A stretch of DNA of 64,000 nt from Cellulomonas aerilata. GTDB lineage: Bacteria; Actinomycetota; Actinomycetes; Actinomycetales; Cellulomonadaceae. Both the position numbers and the translations under genes were made by a program. Below the pieces are notes generated by a model, which saw only the letters and a program-made list of their open reading frames with translations, did not search any database and had not been told where the DNA came from. Position 1 is the stretch's first letter. Every line of letters starts with the position of its first letter. This document shows, piece by piece, positions 56,011 through 62,544 of this stretch. Where the stretch lies: the NCBI RefSeq assembly GCF_007991755.1, contig NZ_BJYY01000016.1:62001-126000 (forward strand). The letters are read 5' to 3'.

Positions 56011-56619
56011 GTGACCCCCACCCCCACGGCTCGATCGACGGCCGACGCCCGGCGGGCCGACGTCGTCGCCTGCGCCCTGACGGTCTTCGCGCGGCGCGGC
56101 TACCACGGCACCCCGGTGACGGCCGTCGCGGACGCCGCGGGCATCTCGCAGGCGTACGTGTTCCGGCTGTTCCCGACCAAGACGGCGCTGTTCGTCGCCG
56201 CGCTGGAGCTCTGCTACACCCAGCTGCGCGCCGAGCTGACCGCGGCGGCGTCCGGCGCGCGGGACGGGTCCCCGGCGCAGGTCCTGGAGGCGATGGGCGA
56301 CGCGTACGCACGCCTGGTGGACGAGCGGGACCTGCTCATGCTCCAGGTGCACGCGCAGAGCGCCTCCGACGTCCCCGAGGTGCGCGCGGCCGTCCGCCGT
56401 GGGTACGGCTCGGTCGTGGAGCACGCGCGCGCCCTCGCCGCCGGCGACGACGCCGGCGTCCGCCGGTTCCTGGCCCTGGGCCAGCTGTACCACCTCGTCG
56501 TCGCAGCCGACCTCGCCGGTGTCGAGGAGGACTGGGCGCGCGTGCTGACGCCCGGGGTGCTCACCGGCGCCGTCGACGCCGGCCTCTCGACCCCCGACCG
56601 GGGCGGGGTGCCGGCATGA
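56011..56619 (+). CDS. TetR family transcriptional regulator
   Basis: A 202-residue repressor. The N-terminal HTH reads RRADVVACALTVFARRGYHGTPVTAVADAAGISQAYVFRLFPTKTALFVAAL, a textbook TetR domain, followed by a helical ligand-binding domain with an acidic, hydrophobic core. I chose GTG at 56011; the frame extends 5 codons upstream to a GTG that lies inside the palindromic operator. ATGA overlap with the following hydrolase gene indicates one transcript, so the regulator probably controls that enzyme and itself. Confidence 0.93.
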   Translation: MTPTPTARSTADARRADVVACALTVFARRGYHGTPVTAVADAAGISQAYVFRLFPTKTALFVAALELCYTQLRAELTAAASGARDGSPAQVLEAMGDAYARLVDERDLLMLQVHAQSASDVPEVRAAVRRGYGSVVEHARALAAGDDAGVRRFLALGQLYHLVVAADLAGVEEDWARVLTPGVLTGAVDAGLSTPDRGGVPA

Positions 56620-57392
56620 GCGCGCACGCGCTGACGACGCTGACGACGCGGGCCGGCCGGGCCACGCCGGTCGTCTTCGTGCACGGGGTCCGGACGTCCT
56701 CGGCGATCTGGGCGCCCCAGGTGCGCGCGATGGAGCGGTCCGGGCACACCTGCGTCGCGGTGGACCTGCCGGGCCACGGCACGCGCACGCACGAGCGGTT
56801 CACCCTGGCCGGTGCGCTCGCCACGATCGACGCGGCGGTCGACGACGTCGCCGACCGGGTCGGCGCCGCGCCGCTCGTCGTCGGGCTGTCGCTGGGCGGG
56901 TACTCGACCCTGGCGTACGCCGCGCGGCACCAGCACAAGGTGGCCGGCGTGCTCCTGGCGGGGTGCTCGACGGAGATCCGCGGCAAGCCGGTGCACGTCT
57001 ACCGCGCCGTGGCGCACCACGTGTCCCGCGCCCTGCGGCCGACCGGCGGCACCTGGCACGTCGTCACCGACATGCTGGCGGCGATGCGGGGGCACTCGTC
57101 CCTGGCGGACCTGCGCCTCCTGCGTGCGCCCGTCTGGCTGGTCAACGGCCGCCGCGACGTCCTGCGGCTGGAGGAGCGGCGCTACCTCGCGGCGCGCCCC
57201 GGCACGCGGCTGACCGTCGTCCCCCGCGCCGGCCACGACGTCAACAGCCACGCACCGCTCGCGTTCAACCGGATCCTGCTCGACGTCCTGCACGAGCTCC
57301 GCTCGGCCGCGGCGTCCGCGGCGTCCGCGGCGGGTGTGGCCGCCGGCGCGGCGGCGACGGGGCTCGCCCGGGCCGTCCCGACGCACGCCTGA
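56616..57392 (+). CDS. Alpha/beta hydrolase
   Basis: A 258-residue alpha/beta-hydrolase with the oxyanion strand VVFVHGVRTSSAIWAPQ, the nucleophile elbow VVGLSLGGYSTLAY (Gly-Leu-Ser-Leu-Gly), the acid near VWLVNGRRDVLRLEE and the catalytic His in VVPRAGHDVNSH. The last 30 residues are an Ala-rich tail with tandem AASAASAAGVAAGAAATG. It overlaps the TetR gene by 4 bases, so its substrate or product may be the TetR ligand. The substrate is unknown. Confidence 0.92.
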   Translation: MSAHALTTLTTRAGRATPVVFVHGVRTSSAIWAPQVRAMERSGHTCVAVDLPGHGTRTHERFTLAGALATIDAAVDDVADRVGAAPLVVGLSLGGYSTLAYAARHQHKVAGVLLAGCSTEIRGKPVHVYRAVAHHVSRALRPTGGTWHVVTDMLAAMRGHSSLADLRLLRAPVWLVNGRRDVLRLEERRYLAARPGTRLTVVPRAGHDVNSHAPLAFNRILLDVLHELRSAAASAASAAGVAAGAAATGLARAVPTHA

Positions 57393-57415
57393 GCCGTACC
57401 GGCGGGGCGCCTCGC

Positions 57416-57421
57416 TAGCGT
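57416..57421 (+). promoter_or_regulatory. -10 box TAGCGT, leaderless start
   Basis: TAGCGT ends 6 bases before the ATG of the polymerase-domain gene. Confidence 0.55.
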
Positions 57422-57427
57422 GACCCC

Positions 57428-58504
57428 ATGGCGACGACGAAGACCCCGGCGGTCGAGCTGGACGTGCGCGGTCGCACGGTCCGGATCACGAGCCCGGACC
57501 GGGTGGTGTTCCCGCAGCGCGGGCTGACGAAGCTGGACGTCGCGGAGTACTTCCTCGCCGTCGGGGACGGGATCCTCGGCGCCCTGGCGGACCGTCCCAC
57601 CACCCTGGAGCGGTGGCCGAAGGGCGTGTTCGAGGGCGCGAGGATGTCCACCCGCTCGGACTCGACGGGGGACGCGTTCTACCAGAAGCGGGTCCCGCAG
57701 GGCGCCCCGGACTACATCCGCACCGCCCGGATCGCGTTCCCGAGCGGCCGGACCGCCGACGAGATCGCCCCCACGGAGCTGGCTGTCGTCCTGTGGTGCG
57801 TGAACATGGGGACGCTCACGTTCCACCCGTGGCCCGTGCGCCGCGACGACGTGGAGTCCCCCGACCAGCTGCGCATCGACCTGGACCCGCAACCGGGCAC
57901 GGACTTCGCCGACGCCGCCTGGGTCGCCCCGCACGTGCGCGAGCTGCTGCACGAGCACGGCCTGCAGGGCACGCCCAAGACGTCGGGCGGGCGGGGCCTG
58001 CACATCTTCGTGCCGATCGAGCCCCGGTGGACCTTCACGCAGGCGCGGCGGGCGACCATCGCGCTGGGCCGCGAGCTGGAGCGCCGCCTGCCGGACCGGG
58101 TCACGATGAAGTGGTGGAAGGAGGAGCGCGGCCAGAAGATCTTCGTCGACTACAACCAGATGGCGCGCGACCGCACCATCGCGTCCGCGTACTCCGTCCG
58201 CCCGAACCCCCGCGCCACGGTCTCCGCCCCGCTGCGCTGGGAGGAGGTGGGCGACGTCCACCCCGACGACTTCGACGTCACCACCATGCCCGCCCGGTTC
58301 GCGGAGGTCGGTGACCTGTTCGCGCCGCTCAGCGGCCCGGACGCTGCGGCCTATTCCATCCGGTCGCTGCTGGACCTGGCCGACCAGGACGAGCGCGACC
58401 ACGGGATCGGCGACCTGCCCTACCCGCCGGAGTACCCCAAGATGCCCGGGGAGCCCAAGCGGGTGCAGCCCAGCAAGGACCGCGACCGCAGGACCGAGGC
58501 GTAG
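57428..58504 (+). CDS. Stand-alone LigD-type polymerase/primase domain
   Basis: A 358-residue archaeo-eukaryotic primase-fold polymerase like the PolDom of LigD, used in non-homologous end joining or gap filling with ribonucleotides. VRITSPDRVVFPQRGLTKLDVAEYF is the N-terminal signature. RIDLDPQPGTDFADA carries the catalytic Asp pair, GGRGLHIFVPIEP and FVDYNQMARDRTIASAYSVRPNPRATVSAPLRWEE complete the nucleotide site, and RMSTRSDSTGDAFYQKRVP binds the DNA 5' phosphate. Ligase and phosphoesterase domains are absent, and no ku gene is in the window. Leaderless start predicted. Confidence 0.93.
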   Translation: MATTKTPAVELDVRGRTVRITSPDRVVFPQRGLTKLDVAEYFLAVGDGILGALADRPTTLERWPKGVFEGARMSTRSDSTGDAFYQKRVPQGAPDYIRTARIAFPSGRTADEIAPTELAVVLWCVNMGTLTFHPWPVRRDDVESPDQLRIDLDPQPGTDFADAAWVAPHVRELLHEHGLQGTPKTSGGRGLHIFVPIEPRWTFTQARRATIALGRELERRLPDRVTMKWWKEERGQKIFVDYNQMARDRTIASAYSVRPNPRATVSAPLRWEEVGDVHPDDFDVTTMPARFAEVGDLFAPLSGPDAAAYSIRSLLDLADQDERDHGIGDLPYPPEYPKMPGEPKRVQPSKDRDRRTEA

Positions 58505-58556
58505 GGGCAGCCGCTCGCGGTGCCGAGCCCTGGGTAGCGGGCGCACAATAGAGGTG

Positions 58557-58793
58557 ATGTCCTCCCACCCCACCGGCCGCCGCCGGCACCTGCCCAACAG
58601 CCCCTTCAACGCCGCGCGCGAGGCGGCTGCGATCCCGCCGCAGCCCATCCCGGTCGGCGAGCGCGTCTCCCACGAGCGCTACGGCCTCGGCCGTGTCGTC
58701 GCGGTGGAGGACGACCGAGCCGTCATCGTGGACTTCGGCGGCGGCGAGGTGCGTCGCGTCGCCCTCGACAGCGCCAAGCTCGAGCGGCTCTGA
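58557..58793 (+). CDS. Small protein resembling the UvrD/PcrA C-terminal Tudor domain
   Basis: A 78-residue protein. After a basic, probably disordered 25-residue start comes IPVGERVSHERYGLGRVVAVEDDRAVIVDFGGGEVRRVALDSAKLERL, which matches the small beta-barrel at the end of UvrD/PcrA helicases (their form is VxHxxFGxGxV...DFGxxGxKxL). In PcrA that module contacts RNA polymerase. As a free-standing domain it might bind polymerase or compete with the helicase. GAGGTG lies directly before the ATG, and CACAAT seven bases upstream is a possible -10. Directly downstream of the LigD-like gene. Confidence 0.8.
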   Translation: MSSHPTGRRRHLPNSPFNAAREAAAIPPQPIPVGERVSHERYGLGRVVAVEDDRAVIVDFGGGEVRRVALDSAKLERL

Positions 58794-58930
58794 CCGACCC
58801 GACCGTGGTGAACGGCGCCGGGCCGCCCCTCGCCCGCGCCCGCACGCCCTCCCTCATGCCGCACCGGCACGGCTGCCGGGAGGAGCGGCCGCGATGCCGA
58901 GTGGTCACGGACCCGGCACTCGCCGACGGG

Positions 58931-60571
58931 TCAGCGGTCCCCGAGCCCCGTGACCTTGGGTGTCAGCGACTTCCTCGGGTCGACGGGCTCGGTGTCGAAC
59001 TCCCAGTGCCACGGCTCCAGGGGGCCCGCACCGCCGGGCTCCATCCCGGCCGGGTGGTGCCAGCCGAACGTCTCCGCGTGCTCCTTCATCCACCGGTAGT
59101 CCGGGTCGTCGAAGACCCCCACGCCGCCGAAGCCGGCGAGGTCGACGGCCAGCGCCCGCCCGTGGTTGGACCGCCCCGGCGTGGCGGCGAGGCCGCCCTT
59201 GGCTGCCTTGACGGCGACCTGCGCCTCGAAGCTGCGGTAGGAGCTCGACACCTCGAGGTCGACGCCGTGGTCCGCCCGGTAGGCCGCGTTGAGCCGCTCC
59301 AGCGCCGGCGCCGCGTCGCAGCGGAGCAGGACGCCGTCGGCGAAGTCGACGCCGCACAGCAGGTCCAGGGGCAGGTCACCGTTGGGCGCGTCGTCGACCT
59401 CGGCCACCTTCCGCGCGAGCTCCTCGGCGGCCTCCCGCGCGGCCTGCTCGGCGGCGGCCTGGGCGGCGGCAGCCTCGGCGGCCTGCCGGGCGGCCTCCGC
59501 GGCGGCGGCCTCCGCACTCTGCCGCACCTGCACGGACAGCTCGACGACCTGGCGGGCCGCGGCCTCCATCTCGGCGCTGACGCCGAGGTCCAGCGCGGCG
59601 AGCTGCTGACGGCCGACGGCGACCTCAGGCGGCTCCGGGACCGACATGGGCGCTGCGGTGGGCGTGGCGGGTGCCGACGACGTGGGCGGTGCTGACGAAG
59701 TCGGGGATGCCGACGCCGTCGGGGCCGCGGGTGCGGGCTCAGGTGCGGGTGGGGTCGCGGACCGGTCCGCGGCGCTCGGGCCGGTCGCGATGCCGGTGGC
59801 GACCGTCCCCGCGTCGGACCCGCCGGTCGACGGGCCGGTCGCGCCGGCGGCGCCGGTCGCCGTGCCGGTCGGGGCCGTCGCCGTGCCGGTCGGGCCGGTC
59901 ACCGCGGGGGACGACGTGTCGCCGCCCGCCGGAGCGGCGGCCGCGGGGTCGGGACCCGTCCCGTCGAGGGGCGCAGGGCCGCGCGGGCCGGCCGGCTGCG
60001 GCGACGCGGCGACCGGCACGCCCGCCAGTGCGGCCCGCGTCCCGTCACGGTGCGCGCGCGGGGTGACGCGGGGCTCGGGGACCTCGACGTCCAGCAGGGC
60101 GCTGCGCCGGAACGGCGTGGTCACCGCGGCGGCGGACGGCGCGGAGTCGATGAGCTCGGCGAGCCGGACCGCGGCCTCGTCGAGCGGGGTGACGCTCTCG
60201 GCGGGCAGCTGGGCGCCGGCCTGCACGACGACGGCGTCGGCCGCCTGGACGGCCGCACGCGCGGCCGCGAGCGCCTCGGTACGGCGCCCGGCGGCGTACT
60301 GCACCGCGGCGCCGGTCAGCCGGGCGGTCGCCGCCTGGGCGACCCGGACCTGGCGCGCCTGCTCGGCGCGGACCGCTCGTGCCTGCGCGGCCTCGGCGGC
60401 CAGCCGCTCGGTGGTCGCGACGTGTGCGGCGACGCCGTGGACGGCCCCGCCACCGACCAGGCTCGCGGCGAGCGTGAGTGCGAGGAGCCGCCGGCGTTGC
60501 CGGACCCTCGCCCGTCGCGCGCGCCGCGGCGCCGCCACGGTCCGGACGGTGGTCGGGATGCCACGGTCCAC
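58931..60571 (-). CDS. VanY-type carboxypeptidase (M15B), second paralogue
   Basis: A 546-residue exported protein with the same plan as the protein at 30646-32091: Arg-rich N-terminus and signal/anchor (LLALTLAASLVGGGAVHGVAA), coiled coil (about residues 50-140), Pro/Thr/Gly/Ala-rich disordered region (about 165-330), a second Ala/Glu coiled coil and the M15B domain (about 405-530). Zinc ligands: SNHGRALAVDLAG (His, Asp) and PWHWEF (His). GVDFADGVLLRCDAAPALERLNAAYR aligns with the equivalent segment of the first copy. It likely edits peptidoglycan stem peptides. The GTG start has GGGAG upstream. Confidence 0.88.
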   Translation of the reverse strand: MDRGIPTTVRTVAAPRRARRARVRQRRRLLALTLAASLVGGGAVHGVAAHVATTERLAAEAAQARAVRAEQARQVRVAQAATARLTGAAVQYAAGRRTEALAAARAAVQAADAVVVQAGAQLPAESVTPLDEAAVRLAELIDSAPSAAAVTTPFRRSALLDVEVPEPRVTPRAHRDGTRAALAGVPVAASPQPAGPRGPAPLDGTGPDPAAAAPAGGDTSSPAVTGPTGTATAPTGTATGAAGATGPSTGGSDAGTVATGIATGPSAADRSATPPAPEPAPAAPTASASPTSSAPPTSSAPATPTAAPMSVPEPPEVAVGRQQLAALDLGVSAEMEAAARQVVELSVQVRQSAEAAAAEAARQAAEAAAAQAAAEQAAREAAEELARKVAEVDDAPNGDLPLDLLCGVDFADGVLLRCDAAPALERLNAAYRADHGVDLEVSSSYRSFEAQVAVKAAKGGLAATPGRSNHGRALAVDLAGFGGVGVFDDPDYRWMKEHAETFGWHHPAGMEPGGAGPLEPWHWEFDTEPVDPRKSLTPKVTGLGDR

Positions 60572-60632
60572 GGCGGTGCTCCCCGGTGCCCTGCTCCCCC
60601 ACCCGGCGGGTGGCCAGGGTCGTGGGTGCTCG

Positions 60633-60660
60633 GACTGGGATCCCCTGCGGGGTCCCAGTC
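60633..60660. terminator. 12-bp hairpin terminator after the transglutaminase operon
   Basis: Bases 60633-60640 pair with 60653-60660, and 60642-60645 with 60649-60652, around a TGC loop with one bulged T. It lies about 100 bases after the operon stop and would insulate the VanY-like gene. Confidence 0.75.
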
Positions 60661-60761
60661 GGCACCGGCGCCGAGGATCTGAGGCGCACGCGGGCGCGCG
60701 GCCGTCGTGACGCCCGCCACGGCGGCCCGGGCGGCACCGGTGCGGTGATCCCCGTGGCGGC

Positions 60762-61601
60762 TCAGGCCTCGCGGGTGATGCGCACCGTCACGTCGAGCCC
60801 GTCGGTGCCCGAGCCGGCGTAGATGCCGCGCACCGGCGCGACGTCCTGGTACTCCCGCCCCCGGCCGAGCACGACGTGGTTGTCGGCGACCGGGATGCCG
60901 TTCGTCGGGTCGTACGGGACCCACTGGCCGACCCACCACTCGACCCACGCGTGGGACTCGCCGGTCACCACCTCGCCCACCTCGGCGTTGCGCCGCGGGT
61001 GCAGGTACCCGGACACGTAGCGGGCCGGGATGCCGATGCCGCGCAGGGCCCCGACCGCCAGCTGGGCCATGTCCTGGCACACGCCCTTGCGGGCCTCCCA
61101 CGCCTGCGCGGCGTAGGTGTGCACGCTGGTGGAGCCGGTCACGTACTCCACGGCGTCGTGCACCGCGCCGCACACCGCCTCCGCCGCGTCGTGCGGGGAG
61201 CGCCCGGCCGCGAGCTCCGCCGCGATCGCGGCCAGGTCCTCGGGTGCCTGGGTGGCCGGGGAGTCGGTGAGGAACTCGGCGAGCTCGTTGCGCACGCCGT
61301 CGCTGGTCATCACGCCCCAGTCGGCAGGCGCCGTCGGCCAGGTCACCGGCGACACCTCCACGCGCGAGGTGCTGCGCAGCCGCAGGCTCTCGTGCGGGAC
61401 GGTGACCTCGAACGCGGTCACCGCCGTGCCCCAGTAGTCCCGGAAGTCGTGCCGCCACGAGTGCGGGTCGATCTCCAGGCCCGCCGACAGCACGGTCTGC
61501 CCGCGCCCGGACAGCGGGGTCATCCGCGCCTCGTTGTACGACGCCACGACCGGGCCCCCGTACGTGAAGGTCGTCGTGTGCACCACGTGCATCCGGCTCA
61601 T
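60762..61601 (-). CDS. Transglutaminase-like cysteine protease
   Basis: A 279-residue protein with an N-terminal bacterial transglutaminase-associated beta domain (MSRMHVVHTTTFTYGGPVVASYNEARMTP) and a transglutaminase-like core. The catalytic triad is visible: Cys in ARKGVCQDMAQLAVGALRG, His in GESHAWVEWWVG and Asp in VPYDPTNGIPVADNHV. Proteins of this group are predicted peptidases or amide-bond enzymes. ATG at 61601 was chosen for GGAGGTG 5 bases upstream; the frame extends 9 codons further. It lies 13 bases after the alpha-E gene and is the last gene of the operon. Confidence 0.93.
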   Translation of the reverse strand: MSRMHVVHTTTFTYGGPVVASYNEARMTPLSGRGQTVLSAGLEIDPHSWRHDFRDYWGTAVTAFEVTVPHESLRLRSTSRVEVSPVTWPTAPADWGVMTSDGVRNELAEFLTDSPATQAPEDLAAIAAELAAGRSPHDAAEAVCGAVHDAVEYVTGSTSVHTYAAQAWEARKGVCQDMAQLAVGALRGIGIPARYVSGYLHPRRNAEVGEVVTGESHAWVEWWVGQWVPYDPTNGIPVADNHVVLGRGREYQDVAPVRGIYAGSGTDGLDVTVRITREA

Positions 61602-61614
61602 CGCCGCACCTCCG

Positions 61615-62544
61615 TCACCGCACGCCACCCATCCACGTCGTCACCGCACCGGCCGGGAAGTACCGCGCGCGGATCGCGTCGCTGGCCGCCGAGCAGGACC
61701 GCTGGACCCGCTCCATGTGCTCGGGCAGCTCGTCCAGGAGGTCAGACAGCCGCCGGTACTCCAAGCCCGCCCTCGCCTCCCCGATCCGCATGCGCGCCTC
61801 GTCGACCCCCGCGTGGTCGCGCAGCGGGTCCAGCCCCTCCAGGCAGCTCTCCGCCTGCCCGAGCGCATGGACGATCGACCGGGGGAACAGCCGGTCGGTG
61901 AGCAGGAACCCGGCGGCGCTCTCGTCCGAGGCGATGCCGCGGTAGCGCCGCAGGTACGCCTCGTGCGCGCCGCAGGAGTGCAGCAGCGTGCGCCAGTCCG
62001 GGGCCACCGAGCCCGCCAGCGCCCGCGTCGCCAGCAGCCGCGCCGTCATGTCCGCCCGCTCCAGCGACCGGCCCAGCACCAGGAAGTGCCAGGTGTCGTC
62101 GCGGGAGATGGTCGAGTCGACGATGCCCGAGACGACCGCCGACCGCTCCCGCACCCAGGAGAAGTACGAGTGCGCCCGGCGCGCGCCGAGCCGGGCGGGC
62201 AGCTGCGTCCACGTGACGTTCACCGCCTCCCACAGGTCGGTCGAGATCACCTCACGGGCCCGCCGGGCGTTCTCGCGCGCGGCGATGAGCGACCCGGCGA
62301 TCGCCGACGGGGTGTCCCGGTCGTAGGCCAGCAGGTCTAGGACCTCCTGCCGGCCGATGGTCACCTCAGGTCCGGGCAGGTCACGGTCCATCACCGACAG
62401 CAGGGACCGGCACGCCGCGTCCTCCTCGGCCCACGGGTCCTCCAGGAGGATCTGCAGGTGCACGTCGACGAGGCGGGCGGTGTCGTCCGCGCGCTCGATG
62501 TAGCGGCCGATCCAGAACAGCGACTCGGCGATGCGGCTCAGCAC
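61615..62544 (-). CDS. Alpha-E domain protein
   Basis: A 309-residue all-helical protein of the alpha-E family (PF04168): MLSRIAESLFWIGRYIERADDTARLVDVHL is its typical opening, and SARENARRAREVISTDLWEAVN-type and GRSLERADMTARLLATRAL segments follow. It has no known catalytic residues and is predicted to work with the ATP-grasp enzyme encoded just upstream, possibly as a carrier or scaffold. Its start overlaps the ATP-grasp stop by 7 bases. Confidence 0.94.
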   Translation of the reverse strand: MLSRIAESLFWIGRYIERADDTARLVDVHLQILLEDPWAEEDAACRSLLSVMDRDLPGPEVTIGRQEVLDLLAYDRDTPSAIAGSLIAARENARRAREVISTDLWEAVNVTWTQLPARLGARRAHSYFSWVRERSAVVSGIVDSTISRDDTWHFLVLGRSLERADMTARLLATRALAGSVAPDWRTLLHSCGAHEAYLRRYRGIASDESAAGFLLTDRLFPRSIVHALGQAESCLEGLDPLRDHAGVDEARMRIGEARAGLEYRRLSDLLDELPEHMERVQRSCSAASDAIRARYFPAGAVTTWMGGVR

